Source: Actinomycetota bacterium (lineage in GTDB: Bacteria; Actinomycetota; Actinomycetes; Mycobacteriales; Mycobacteriaceae). From it: a stretch of 64,000 bases of DNA. Made by a program: the position numbers and the translations under genes. The first letter of the stretch is position 1. The number at the start of each line of letters is the position of its first letter. Positions 9,950-18,186 of the stretch are shown here, one piece after another. The stretch is taken from positions 212,733 through 276,732 of the forward strand of contig JAFDWN010000005.1 of assembly GCA_018268465.1 (NCBI GenBank), in the 5' to 3' direction. Under the pieces are notes generated by a model, which searched no databases, was not told where the DNA came from, and saw only the letters and a program-made list of their open reading frames with translations.

Positions 9950-10435
9950 TTATTTCGGCGCGAAAGGCGGCGAGGTCGCGAAAGGCGGCGAGGTCGCGAG
10001 GCGGGCGAGGACGGTGTCGATCAGCGCGCCGAGTGATCGCAGGCTCTCGGGCGGCATGCCGTCGAACACCAGCCCACGCACCAGGGCGGCGTGTCCGGGG
10101 GCGGCGAGCTCGAGCGCGGCCCGGCCTGCGGGGCTCAGTTCCACCGTCACGCCCCTTCGGTCGACGTCGCTGCCATGGCGTTCCACCAGACCCCGATCGC
10201 GCATCCGGCGCAGCTGATGCGACACCCGGCTCTGCTCCCAGGCCAGGTCGTCGGCGATCTGGTACATCCGAACGGGTCCGCGTTCGGAGAGCACCACCAG
10301 CACCTCGTAATCGCTCAGCGACAGTCCGCAGTCTTGCTGGAGCTGACGGTTCATCGCGCCCTGCAGACCTGACACCATCTTCAGGTAGCCCCGCCACACC
10401 CGTTGTTCGTCGGCCGACAGCCACATGGAATACAT
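9950..10435 (-). CDS. MarR family transcriptional regulator
   Basis: This 161-residue protein has a MarR winged helix. The recognition region is in YQIADDLAWEQSRVSHQLRR, followed by the wing GSDVDRRGVTVELSPAG. MarR proteins are dimeric repressors released by small phenolic or oxidised ligands. The gene is divergent from the pirin gene with 69 bp between them, the usual arrangement for a MarR protein controlling itself and its neighbour. The C-terminus is odd: the last residues are a perfect duplication of ATSPPF, caused by two 18-bp tandem repeats at 9961-9996. An internal ATG three codons downstream is an alternative start. Confidence 0.85.
   Translation of the reverse strand: MYSMWLSADEQRVWRGYLKMVSGLQGAMNRQLQQDCGLSLSDYEVLVVLSERGPVRMYQIADDLAWEQSRVSHQLRRMRDRGLVERHGSDVDRRGVTVELSPAGRAALELAAPGHAALVRGLVFDGMPPESLRSLGALIDTVLARLATSPPFATSPPFAPK
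9961..9996. repeat. Two perfect 18-bp tandem repeats in the MarR 3' end
   Basis: The unit CGAAAGGCGGCGAGGTCG occurs twice head to tail. It adds six residues (ATSPPF) to the extreme C-terminus of the MarR regulator. It is probably a slippage duplication. Confidence 0.8.
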
Positions 10436-10445
10436 GATACGTCAT
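10434..10445. promoter_or_regulatory. Possible MarR operator between MarR and pirin genes
   Basis: ATGA-TACG-TCAT is an inverted repeat that overlaps the MarR start codon and faces the pirin promoter region. Its position would allow autoregulation and control of the divergent pirin gene. The half-sites are short, so this is a weak call from position and symmetry only. Confidence 0.25.
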
Positions 10446-10504
10446 CTATGTTGTCGAGGGCATGGCGAGCCGCCTAGGCTGGCCCACGACCGAGGGGTGA
10501 CACC

Positions 10505-11275
10505 GTGACCGCACCGTCCGCCGAGACCATCGACATCCGCCGCGCCGGGGACCGGGCCAAGACGAAGATCGCGTGGCTGGACTCGAAGCACTCGTTCTCG
10601 TTCAGCCACCACTACGACCCGAACAACACCCACCACGGGCTGCTGCTGGTCAACAACGACGATATCGTCAACCCCGGCACCGGGTTTGACACCCATCCCC
10701 ACCGCGATATGGAGATCGTCACGTGGGTGTTGCGGGGGTCGCTCGTCCACCAGGACTCCACCGGCCACTCCGGTGTCATCTATCCGGGCCTGGCACAGCG
10801 AATGTCGGCGGGCCGCGGCATCCTGCACTCGGAGAAGAACGACTCCTGGCGGCTGACCGGGGAGCAATCCCACAGTGAGCCGGTGCATTTCGTGCAGATG
10901 TGGGTGGTACCCGACGAATCGGGCATCACCCCGGGCTATCAGCAGCTGGAGATCGACGACGAGCTACTGCGCGGCGGCCTGGTAACCATCGCCTCGGGTA
11001 TGCCCGATCACAAGGACGACACCGCGATCAGCATCCGCAACAAATACGCGGCGCTGCGCGGCGCGCGTTTGCAGCCCGGCGACAGCGTCGAACTTCCCGA
11101 CGCGCCGTATCTGCATCTGTTCGTGCCGCGCGGCGAGGTGACGCTGGAAGGGGCGGGCGTCCTACACGAAGGCGACGCGGTTCGGTTCACCGCATCGGGC
11201 GGCCAGCGGGTGACCGCGGTCACGCCCGCAGAGATCCTGGTCTGGGAGATGCATGCGGGTTTGGCTGCGGCTTAA
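10505..11275 (+). CDS. Pirin family protein (Rv0181c-type)
   Basis: This 256-residue bicupin has pirin hallmarks: FSFSHHYDP and NPGTGFDTHPHRDMEIVTWV, which supplies the metal-binding His residues, and RMSAGRGILHSE, with QMWVVPD before the second cupin. Pirins bind Fe and act as redox-sensing cofactors or quercetin-dioxygenase-like enzymes; the role here is unknown. A GAGGGGTG ribosome-binding site precedes the GTG start. M. tuberculosis carries a similar gene (Rv0181c) beside sigG, so this is probably its orthologue, now about 6 kb from sigG because of the inserted lanthipeptide block. The 3' end overlaps the next gene by 23 bases. Confidence 0.9.
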   Translation: MTAPSAETIDIRRAGDRAKTKIAWLDSKHSFSFSHHYDPNNTHHGLLLVNNDDIVNPGTGFDTHPHRDMEIVTWVLRGSLVHQDSTGHSGVIYPGLAQRMSAGRGILHSEKNDSWRLTGEQSHSEPVHFVQMWVVPDESGITPGYQQLEIDDELLRGGLVTIASGMPDHKDDTAISIRNKYAALRGARLQPGDSVELPDAPYLHLFVPRGEVTLEGAGVLHEGDAVRFTASGGQRVTAVTPAEILVWEMHAGLAAA

Positions 11276-12593
11276 GCGAATCGGTGTCGGTGCCGTCGGT
11301 GTGATGGTGGTGGGGGCCTGCGCTGCGGGCCCCACCCCCGACGCCGGGACGGCCTCACCGGCGACACCGGAGGCCACGGAGTCGACCGGGGCGTCGGCTG
11401 ATCTGGTGCCGGTGACCGTCCAGGTGCCAGAGGACCTGGACGAGCAGCCGTTCGACCAGCCACGACAGGCGCTCGTCCCCCCGGGCTGGAGCATCTCGGT
11501 GTGGGCCAGGGTGCCCAAGCCCAGGCTCGCGGCGTGGGCGCCCGACGGCACATTGCTGGTATCGCAGCCGAGTACCGGTCGGGTGGTTCACCTGATCCAG
11601 ACGGGAGCGGGTCCGCGTGAGGCACTTTTGCTCGACGGGCTGGATCAGCCACATGGCCTGGCCTTCACACCGGCTCGGCCCGGCACACCCCCGATCCTCT
11701 ACGTCGCCGAGAGCGACCAGATCGACGCCTACGACTACGTCGACGGCCAGGCCGTCAACCAGCGCACGGTGGTGGCGGGATTGCCCGACGCCCGCAGCCC
11801 GGACCTGCGCGGCGCATACTCGCATGCGCTGAAGAGCGTCGCGGTCGGGCCCGACGGGGCGGTGTACTTCTCGATCGGCTCGACGGGCAATATCTCGGCG
11901 CACGACCGCGAAGCCGATCCGCCCAGGGCGACCGTCATGCGGGTGCCGCCCGGTGGTGGCCCGGCCGCACCGTTCGCCACCGGTGTCCGCAACGGCACCG
12001 GTCTGGCCATCGCGCCGGACGGATCGGTGTGGACCGCCGTCAACGGTCGCGACAATGTCCTCTACCCCGGCGAGGGTCGCGACTACGGCCGGGTGGTGCC
12101 CGAGTACGTCAACGACCATCCACCCGAGCAGCTCGCACGTCTCACTCCGGGGCGCGAATTAGGTTGGCCGTACTGTAATTCCGATGGCGGTCCGGCCGAC
12201 CTGCCCTTCATCCGCGATGTCCAGACCAACGCCGACGGCGCCCGTCTCGACTGCGCCGCGCTGCCGCCGGTGGAGCAGAGCTTCGGTGCCCACTCCGCTC
12301 CCCTCGGGCTGAGCTTCGTCGACGGGGCACTACCAGAGCCATATGCCCACGGTGCGCTCGTCGGCGTGCACGGTTCGTGGAACCGCCAGCCGCCCCGCGC
12401 GCCCGAGGTGTCGTTCTTCGCCTGGCAGAACGGCACACTTGCCGATCAGCAGACGCTGGTCGGCGGTTTCCAAGCCGACGACGGGTCCCGCTGGGGCCGC
12501 CCGGTGGCCGCGGTTGCCGGCCCTGACGGCGCCGTCTACATCACCGACGACGCCGCCGACGCGATCTACCGGCTGGCCCCGCCGGGGCGCTGA
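11253..12593 (+). CDS. Lipoprotein of the PQQ-dependent glucose/sorbosone dehydrogenase family
   Basis: This 446-residue protein starts inside the pirin gene. A signal peptide ends at a lipobox (VGA-C, about residue 23), followed by a Thr/Pro-rich linker. The mature domain is a six-bladed soluble glucose dehydrogenase-type propeller (GSDH/sorbosone dehydrogenase family): repeated PDG turns, VAVGPDGAVYFSIGSTGN, LGWPYCNSDGG and GALVGVHGSWNRQPP. Such proteins oxidise aldoses with PQQ. Mycobacteria are not known to make PQQ, so the protein may need external cofactor or have another ligand. The overlap with pirin indicates an operon. It is likely anchored on the outer face of the cytoplasmic membrane. 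Confidence 0.85.
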   Translation: MRVWLRLKRIGVGAVGVMVVGACAAGPTPDAGTASPATPEATESTGASADLVPVTVQVPEDLDEQPFDQPRQALVPPGWSISVWARVPKPRLAAWAPDGTLLVSQPSTGRVVHLIQTGAGPREALLLDGLDQPHGLAFTPARPGTPPILYVAESDQIDAYDYVDGQAVNQRTVVAGLPDARSPDLRGAYSHALKSVAVGPDGAVYFSIGSTGNISAHDREADPPRATVMRVPPGGGPAAPFATGVRNGTGLAIAPDGSVWTAVNGRDNVLYPGEGRDYGRVVPEYVNDHPPEQLARLTPGRELGWPYCNSDGGPADLPFIRDVQTNADGARLDCAALPPVEQSFGAHSAPLGLSFVDGALPEPYAHGALVGVHGSWNRQPPRAPEVSFFAWQNGTLADQQTLVGGFQADDGSRWGRPVAAVAGPDGAVYITDDAADAIYRLAPPGR

Positions 12594-12629
12594 GCGGTCT
12601 GGGCCGCGCCGCCATGGCTTACCCCGCCG

Positions 12630-13700
12630 TCAGGCCCGGCCAGGAACGGTGGTATTCCGTATCTGAATCGTGTAGGGCAGCAATTCGTTTCGCGGACCGC
12701 CGGTATCACCTTCGATGCGTTGCAGCAACCGGTGCGCGGCGCGGCGACCGAGGATGTCGCGGGGGACGGTAACGGTGCTCAATTGCAGGGGACCCGCGCT
12801 CGAGAAGCTCATATCGTCGAATCCGGATATCGCGACGTCCTGGGGCACCCGCCTGCCGATCTCGGTGCACACGTCCAGAACACCGAGGGCGATGACGTCG
12901 TTACCGCACACAAAAGCGTCGACGTCGGGGTGCTCGGCCAACACCGACCTCGCGCGCAGCGCACCCGAGGCTCGACTCAGTTCCCCCCACACATCCGGGT
13001 CGTTCACCGCGGTCAGGCCGGCCTTGCGCAGTGCGCCCAGGTAGCCGTGCATGCGTCCCCTGGATGCACTCGACGCTTCGGGGCCGCCGATCAGCGCGAT
13101 CCGCCGCCGCCCGGTGGCAACGACATGCGACGCCATCTCGAACCCCGCTTGCTCATCGTCGATCCCCACCCAGTCGGATTGTTCTCCGTCGACCTTGCGG
13201 TAGACCTGCACCACCGGAATGCCTTCCTGCCGAAGGGTATCCAGCAACCGTTTGTCGTCGGCGATCAAACTGGTGAAGATCAGGCCACTGCAGTTGCGGT
13301 CCACCTGCGCGTACGCGACATCCGCTTGACGAGCGCCGTCGACGCCGACGTGCGCGACGGACACCTCGTAGCCGGCGTCCTCTGCCCTGGCCACCACTCC
13401 GGCGGCCACCTCGGTGTAGAACGGGTTGGCGATGTCGGCCAGCAGCAATCCGATGGTGCGTGTCGTCCCCGAACGCAGGTCGCGGGCGGTTCGACTGGGG
13501 CGAAACCCCATCTCCTCGGCAACGGCCAGGATATGGCGGCGCCGTTCGTCGCTGACACCGGGAGCGCCGCTCAATGCGTAGGACACCGACGCCGCCGAGA
13601 CACCGGCCGCCCGCGCCACATCGCTCATCCGAACGCGACGCGGGCGCATCCCCGTATTGGAACGACTGGCCGTCTGTCGGCTTCGCGGACTGTCGGTCAC
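12630..13700 (-). CDS. LacI family transcriptional repressor
   Basis: This 356-residue regulator has an N-terminal LacI helix-turn-helix (VRMSDVARAAGVSAASVSYALSG) and hinge (MGFRPSRTARDLRSG). A periplasmic-binding-protein-like ligand domain follows (TIGLLLADIANPFYTEV; later DAFVCGNDVIALGVLDVCTEIG). It lies divergent from the cupin dioxygenase gene. Four related palindromes with a CGATTAA or GATTAA core occur between its own start and the transporter gene, so it probably represses itself and this catabolic unit until a pathway metabolite binds. The true start may be a Met about 17 codons downstream. It converges on the preceding dehydrogenase-like gene. Confidence 0.9.
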   Translation of the reverse strand: MTDSPRSRQTASRSNTGMRPRRVRMSDVARAAGVSAASVSYALSGAPGVSDERRRHILAVAEEMGFRPSRTARDLRSGTTRTIGLLLADIANPFYTEVAAGVVARAEDAGYEVSVAHVGVDGARQADVAYAQVDRNCSGLIFTSLIADDKRLLDTLRQEGIPVVQVYRKVDGEQSDWVGIDDEQAGFEMASHVVATGRRRIALIGGPEASSASRGRMHGYLGALRKAGLTAVNDPDVWGELSRASGALRARSVLAEHPDVDAFVCGNDVIALGVLDVCTEIGRRVPQDVAISGFDDMSFSSAGPLQLSTVTVPRDILGRRAAHRLLQRIEGDTGGPRNELLPYTIQIRNTTVPGRA

Positions 13701-13712
13701 ACATCGAGCTTA

Positions 13713-13726
13713 GGCGATTAAGCGCC
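13713..13726. promoter_or_regulatory. Putative LacI operator O1
   Basis: GGCGATTAAGCGCC sits just upstream of the LacI start (13700) and has GGCG/CGCC arms around a GATTAA-like core. It shares the core with the other three sites and is placed for autoregulation. Confidence 0.45.
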
Positions 13727-13785
13727 GGCAACGGCCGGTCGGCGGGCGTACCGGCCTTTACGCCTGGCGACATTGGGTCGGTTTC

Positions 13786-13802
13786 CTGATTCGATTAATC
13801 AG
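13786..13802. promoter_or_regulatory. Putative LacI operator O2
   Basis: CTGATTCGATTAATCAG is an inverted repeat with six-base arms CTGATT/AATCAG around five bases. It lies mid-way in the LacI-dioxygenase divergent region and contains the shared CGATTAA core. Confidence 0.5.
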
Positions 13803-13903
13803 CCCCGGGACCCGCTCCACATGATGTTCCACCGTCCGAACATCGCCACCACGTCGCCCATTTGGGCTGTCAGAGCGGCTGTTCGTGTGACTTCACCCAT
13901 CTC

Positions 13904-13932
13904 TTGCGTTCCCCGGTGGCGTCGGTTACCTT
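13904..13932 (+). promoter_or_regulatory. Probable promoter of the dioxygenase gene
   Basis: TTGCGT (13904-13909) and TACCTT (13927-13932) are spaced by 17 bases. They resemble -35 and -10 elements. The operator at 13937-13950 follows within a few bases, where a bound LacI repressor would block transcription. Confidence 0.5.
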
Positions 13933-13936
13933 ACTT

Positions 13937-13950
13937 ATGCGATTAAGCAT
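13937..13950. promoter_or_regulatory. Putative LacI operator O3
   Basis: ATGC-GATTAA-GCAT has perfect four-base arms. It is just downstream of the proposed -10 and 20 bases upstream of the dioxygenase start, the best placed of the four sites for repression. Confidence 0.6.
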
Positions 13951-13969
13951 CGATTCCAAGGAGAGATTC

Positions 13970-14506
13970 GTGAGTTCCACCGTCGACACACCACACCCCG
14001 AGGCAACTCCCTACACCGGCCCCAGGCCGTACGGCATGAGTGACGACCTGATCACCCTCGGAGCCCTCGACCTCGATTGCGACGAGCGGCTGTGGGTTCC
14101 GCAGTCCAAGGACGTCGATTTCCGTCCGCTGGTGCTCTGCGCAAGCCAGGGCTACTTCGTCAACATCCTGCGGGTCCGGCGTACGGGGATCCTGTCCCGG
14201 CACCGTCACGCCGGTGCGGTCCACGCTTTCACCCTGCGGGGGCGCTGGCACTACCTGGAATACGACTGGTGGGCCGAGGAGGGGTCCCATGCCTTCGAGC
14301 CGCCCGGTGATATCCACACCCTCGAGGTACCCGACGACGTGACCGAGATGGCCACCCTGTTCCACGTCACCGGCGCCTACATCTACGTCGACGTGGACGG
14401 CAACACCGTCGGCATCGAGGACGTCTTCAGCAAGATCGACAGGGCCCGCGAGCACTACGAAGCGGTCGGGCTGGGCGCTGATTTCGTCGATCAGTTCATC
14501 CGCTGA
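13970..14506 (+). CDS. 2,4'-dihydroxyacetophenone dioxygenase-like cupin
   Basis: I place the start at the GTG at 13970, which has an AAGGAGAG ribosome-binding site, giving 178 residues, close to the usual size of this family. The cupin core shows GILSRHRHAGAVHAFTL, whose clustered His residues should bind iron, then WHYLEYDW and EPPGDIHTLEV. The characterised relative cleaves the C-C bond of 2,4'-dihydroxyacetophenone using non-haem iron. The sequence supports the family, but the natural substrate here is not proven. It is the first gene of a LacI-controlled catabolic cluster with an MFS importer and two hydrolases, suggesting use of an aromatic ketone or related ester. Confidence 0.78.
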   Translation: MSSTVDTPHPEATPYTGPRPYGMSDDLITLGALDLDCDERLWVPQSKDVDFRPLVLCASQGYFVNILRVRRTGILSRHRHAGAVHAFTLRGRWHYLEYDWWAEEGSHAFEPPGDIHTLEVPDDVTEMATLFHVTGAYIYVDVDGNTVGIEDVFSKIDRAREHYEAVGLGADFVDQFIR

Positions 14507-14824
14507 CCCCACTCCTCCCGCTCGTCCGATCGTCTGCCCGGCAGTTGCGGGTAATGGGACTATGCATCAACCCCGCGTCCCGGCCGATTCGGAATATTAC
14601 TTAATCGATTAACTACACGCGGGCCTCCGACTTACCCCCATGCGCAAAACCACTGCTGCCCGCCCCTGCCTCCGCGTGTCGACCGCCAGCCGTGGCCTCT
14701 GGTCGCCTGGCTAATTCTGCTATCCCACAACATATTCGGTCGCAATCGGGCGCGCGGGGCGGGCAGATCACCGGGTCGCTCTTCGATCGCCGCCCGACTT
14801 CTCCCCTCTCGGACTGGAGTTTCG
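14507..14824. other. Non-coding gap between dioxygenase and transporter genes
   Basis: This 318-bp gap holds operator O4 at 14601-14612 and a GGAG ribosome-binding site before the transporter start. I see no convincing gene, terminator or RNA in the remainder. Short minus-strand ORFs at 14613-14937 lack supporting features. The length and operator suggest a second, co-regulated promoter. Confidence 0.5.
14601..14612. promoter_or_regulatory. Putative LacI operator O4
   Basis: TTAATCGATTAA is a perfect 12-base palindrome in the gap before the MFS transporter gene. It is AT-rich against a GC-rich background and shares the CGATTAA core with the sites around the LacI gene. Confidence 0.6.
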
Positions 14825-16240
14825 ATGACAAGCACCAATGCACCACTCAGCGATGAAAACGCGCCGTCGATCGGCCCGCTGTCGCGCCGGTCCCGCCGTC
14901 CCCGCACACCCGGATACGCGGTCGGCGCGTTGGTCATCTTATGGCTGGTCTACGCGATGAACGCCAACACGCGTCAGATCTTCTTCTTCGTGCTGCCCTC
15001 GATCGTCGACGAGTTCTCGATCTCTCCAGGCACCGCAGGTGTGATCGCCGCGATCATCACCGTGTCGTGCTCACTACTGGCTCTTCCGCTGGGACCGTGG
15101 TTCGACAAGGGCGGTCACGGCTGGGCGCGCAAGTATCGCAACGGCGTCGTCGCGTTGGGTTACTTCATCTTCTCCATCTTCACCGGCATCGGCGCCCTGA
15201 CCCAATCACTCTGGTCCATCGTCGTGCTGCAGTCCGTCAAGAATGCGTTCGGCGGCGCCGGCGAGGCGGCCGAAGTGACGGCGATGGCCGAGTCCTACCC
15301 CGTCGAACGGCGCGGATTCGCCCTGGGAATCCAGCACACCGGCTACCCCTGGGGAACTCTCATCGCATCGGTGGTCACCTCGGGGATACTCGCGACCTTC
15401 GGGCCCGAGAACTGGCGCTACGTCTTCCTTCTCATCCCGCTCGCCATGATCCCGATCTGGTTGGGCTACTGGATGTTCGCCACGAAGAAGCGCTACGAAA
15501 CCTTCGAACGGCAGACCACCGAAGCCGGCCTGACCAAACCCCTGGACAGCACCGAAGACGCCGGACACCAAGCCGCACCCGCCGGCGCTCTCGGCCGCGC
15601 ACTGCGCAATCCGAACATCGTCGTGCCGTCACTCGCGGCGATGCTCGGCATCGCGGTGTACACCGGAATCAGCTTCTGGCTGCCGCAGTACATCGCCTTC
15701 GTCGGCAACTACAGCTTCGCCGAGGCAGCCGCGTACTCCGCCATCTTCACCATTACCGGTGGCATCGGCCAGATTCTGTGGGGCTGGACCTCGGACTGGC
15801 TGGGCCGCAAATTCACCTCGATCATCTCGTTCGCATGGCTTGCCATCGGCATCTTCCTACTGCAGTACGCGGGCCTGGGCCTGGCCTGGCTGATCGCCCT
15901 ACAGCTCTTCGCCGGCATGGCCACCAACGGCATCTTCCCGGTGATCTACGGATTCGTCAGCGACTCCGCCGAGAAGGGCGCGATGGGCACCGCCAACTCC
16001 ATCATGCTGACGGCGATGTATCTCGGCGGCCTGTCACCGCTGATCCTCGGCGTCCTCATCGGTGCGGGCGGCGGGTTCTCCTCGGTTTCCGGATACAACT
16101 GGGGCCTCTACGTCATGGTCACCGCGTGCATCATCGCCGTGCTCGCTCTGACGTTCTTCACCCGTGAGCCCGTCGGGCGGTTTCGCCACCTCGACCGAGC
16201 CCTCGTCTCCCAGAAGCGCTGCAACCTGGCGGCCGCCTAG
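14825..16240 (+). CDS. MFS transporter
   Basis: This 471-residue protein has about twelve hydrophobic segments in two halves, split by a polar loop around residues 225-265. The intracellular-loop motif after helix 2 reads GPWFDKGGHGWARKYRNG, and its counterpart in the second half is WGWTSDWLGRKF. These fit the sugar/aromatic-acid porters of the major facilitator superfamily. Its place between the cupin dioxygenase and the hydrolases, behind a LacI-type palindrome, suggests that it imports the substrate of this catabolic unit. The substrate itself cannot be read from sequence. Confidence 0.88.
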   Translation: MTSTNAPLSDENAPSIGPLSRRSRRPRTPGYAVGALVILWLVYAMNANTRQIFFFVLPSIVDEFSISPGTAGVIAAIITVSCSLLALPLGPWFDKGGHGWARKYRNGVVALGYFIFSIFTGIGALTQSLWSIVVLQSVKNAFGGAGEAAEVTAMAESYPVERRGFALGIQHTGYPWGTLIASVVTSGILATFGPENWRYVFLLIPLAMIPIWLGYWMFATKKRYETFERQTTEAGLTKPLDSTEDAGHQAAPAGALGRALRNPNIVVPSLAAMLGIAVYTGISFWLPQYIAFVGNYSFAEAAAYSAIFTITGGIGQILWGWTSDWLGRKFTSIISFAWLAIGIFLLQYAGLGLAWLIALQLFAGMATNGIFPVIYGFVSDSAEKGAMGTANSIMLTAMYLGGLSPLILGVLIGAGGGFSSVSGYNWGLYVMVTACIIAVLALTFFTREPVGRFRHLDRALVSQKRCNLAAA

Positions 16241-16301
16241 GACCCACCTACGTCAGCCGGCCACTCCCGCCCGCTCACCAGCGACAGCAAGGAGAAATTC
16301 C

Positions 16302-17234
16302 ATGATCACCATGCCCACCTCCGTAACCGTTCCCCACCTGGGCGGCTCGGCAATCAGCTGCACGTTCGGCAAACCCTACGATCCGTCGCTTCCGACGCTG
16401 GTCATGATCAATTCCTTCACCACCTCGAGGGAGTTGTACCGGCCCCAGTACGCGGACCCCGACCTCATGGCCGCGATGAACCTGTTGGCGATCGAGCCCT
16501 ACGGCCACGGCGGCACTCGTTCGACGTGGGTGCAATTCACCTACTGGGACACCGCAGTGGCAGCGTTGCAGGCACTCGACGCACTCGACATCCCCGGAGC
16601 ATTCGTTCTCGGCACCTCGCAGGGCGGCTGGATCGCCGCGCGAATGGCAGTCCTCGCCCCCGACACGGTCGACGGCATTATCGTTCTGGGCACCTCGATG
16701 GACGCCGAAAGCCAACGCAGCCGTGACCTCGGGTGCTGGGATGGCGATGCCTTCTGCACCCCGACGATCGACGGGTTCTCCAGCCCCGTCGGGGACGACT
16801 GGGTGGTCCCCGACGAGTTCGTCGCCAAACTACTCGAGTCCGGTCTCGGCGACACCGTCACGCCCGCCGAGTATGCATTCTGGTTGAGCACCTACCGAGC
16901 CAACTACACGGGTGATGCCGGCCGAAAGCGCCTGCAGGTCAGTGCGATCAACCTGCGCGACCGAGACGGCTTACACGCACGCCTCGACGGGGTGCGGTGC
17001 CCGGTCCTATGGCTGCACGGCAGCCACGATTCGGTCTACTCGGTGGCGAACGCCCGCGACGAGATCGCGATGTTCACCAACTCACCGGCGGCGGAGTTGC
17101 GCATCATCGACGGCGGCAGACATTTCCTGAGTGCCTCGAATCCTCGCGACGTCGACCAGGCGACCATCGGATTCGTCGCCCGCTGGCACTCCCCGACGCC
17201 GACGAGCGGCGCGCTGGCATCCACGTGCCGCTGA
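16302..17234 (+). CDS. Alpha/beta hydrolase
   Basis: The ATG at 16302 has an AAGGAGAA ribosome-binding site and gives 310 residues; the longer in-frame reading overlaps the transporter gene. The nucleophile elbow is GTSQGG with Ser106, followed by an acid region in WLHGSHDSVY and the catalytic His in IDGGRHFLS. The fold is that of esterases, lactonases or C-C hydrolases of aromatic catabolism. It lies 61 bp after the transporter and 47 bp before a second hydrolase, probably in one operon under the LacI regulator. It may cleave an ester or ring-fission product. Confidence 0.85.
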   Translation: MITMPTSVTVPHLGGSAISCTFGKPYDPSLPTLVMINSFTTSRELYRPQYADPDLMAAMNLLAIEPYGHGGTRSTWVQFTYWDTAVAALQALDALDIPGAFVLGTSQGGWIAARMAVLAPDTVDGIIVLGTSMDAESQRSRDLGCWDGDAFCTPTIDGFSSPVGDDWVVPDEFVAKLLESGLGDTVTPAEYAFWLSTYRANYTGDAGRKRLQVSAINLRDRDGLHARLDGVRCPVLWLHGSHDSVYSVANARDEIAMFTNSPAAELRIIDGGRHFLSASNPRDVDQATIGFVARWHSPTPTSGALASTCR

Positions 17235-17281
17235 CCGTTCCGACTCCCGACCGCATCAACCCGACCGAAAGGAAACCCACC

Positions 17282-18088
17282 ATGGCACACACCCAACGGG
17301 TCTTCGCAGTACGCGACACCCACCTGTTCGTCGACGACACCGGCGAGAACGATCTTCCCGTCATCCTCTGCCTTCATTCGCTGTTCCTCGACTCCCGCAT
17401 GTTCGATGGTCTGGTCGACGCGGTGCGCGGTCAGTTCCGGGTCGTCAGACCGGAGTTTCGCGGTCAGGGCAGAAGCGATTTCCACGACGTCGACATCATC
17501 ACCATGGACGACGATGCGGAGGACATCCTGGCCTTGATCGACGTGATGGGCTTGACGAACATCAACATGCTGGTCCAATCGATGGGCGGAGATGTCGGAG
17601 TTCGCGTTGCCGCTCGACGTCCCGACCTTTTCCGCAAGATCGTGATGGCGGGATCGTCCGCACGAGGCGAAACCCACGCGTCCTACGTCGATTGGACCAA
17701 CCGTGCCGGCGTCAACGGCTTCGTGGACGATGTTCTCGACGAGACCCTCGGCGTGATGTTCGGCGAGTCGATTCGCAAAGACCCCGAGAGGGCACACATC
17801 GTGGCACTGTGGACCGACCGCATCAACGCACTGCCGAGAAGTCTGCGGCCCGCGATGATGGGTGTGATGACCCGCGCGAGCGCACTCGACCTGCTGCCCG
17901 AGATCCCCTGTCCGGTACTCATTTTCTCCGGCGCCGAGGATCATGCCCGGCCGCCGGAGTGGGGCAAGGAGGTCGCCGATGCCCTCCCCGACGCCGAACT
18001 CGTGGTGCTCGACCGGGTCGGCCACAGCCCGACCCTCGAAGTCCCGGAGGTCGTCTACCCGAGAATGATCGACTTCTTCCGAACCTGA
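17282..18088 (+). CDS. Alpha/beta hydrolase
   Basis: This 268-residue protein begins at the ATG at 17282 behind GAAAGGAAAC. The nucleophile elbow is VQSMGG with Ser100; the usual first glycine of GxSxG is valine. An acid lies in FSGAEDHARP and the His in RVGHSPTLEVPE. It resembles small esterase or beta-ketoadipate enol-lactonase-like hydrolases. It ends the catabolic unit. The next gene has its own proposed promoter starting 10 bases after this stop, so the operon likely finishes here. Confidence 0.85.
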   Translation: MAHTQRVFAVRDTHLFVDDTGENDLPVILCLHSLFLDSRMFDGLVDAVRGQFRVVRPEFRGQGRSDFHDVDIITMDDDAEDILALIDVMGLTNINMLVQSMGGDVGVRVAARRPDLFRKIVMAGSSARGETHASYVDWTNRAGVNGFVDDVLDETLGVMFGESIRKDPERAHIVALWTDRINALPRSLRPAMMGVMTRASALDLLPEIPCPVLIFSGAEDHARPPEWGKEVADALPDAELVVLDRVGHSPTLEVPEVVYPRMIDFFRT

Positions 18089-18097
18089 GGCAGTGGT

Positions 18098-18131
18098 AGT
18101 GACGGCGCGGTGACAGCCTGCGCGTGACGAT
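18098..18131 (+). promoter_or_regulatory. SARP-type direct-repeat operator and -10 before the tachylectin-WD40 gene
   Basis: AGTGACGG-CGC-GGTGACAG (18098-18116) is a pair of GTGACR repeats spaced 11 bases apart. Nine bases later comes GACGAT (18126-18131), a possible -10. The same arrangement occurs at 20081-20114 and upstream of the CIS operon at 48480-48513. SARP activators are known to bind repeats at one helical turn spacing placed about eight bases from the -10. Two SARP-like genes are in this window. Confidence 0.6.
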
Positions 18132-18186
18132 GACCCGCGGGGCCGGCAAGGCGCCGGTGCGCCATCAGTCAGGCGGGAGGTGTCCG

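Noticed and set aside
14613-14937. Minus-strand ORFs before the MFS gene
   Set aside because: There is no ribosome-binding site or recognisable domain, and the longer one overlaps the transporter start. The region is better explained as regulatory DNA with operator O4.
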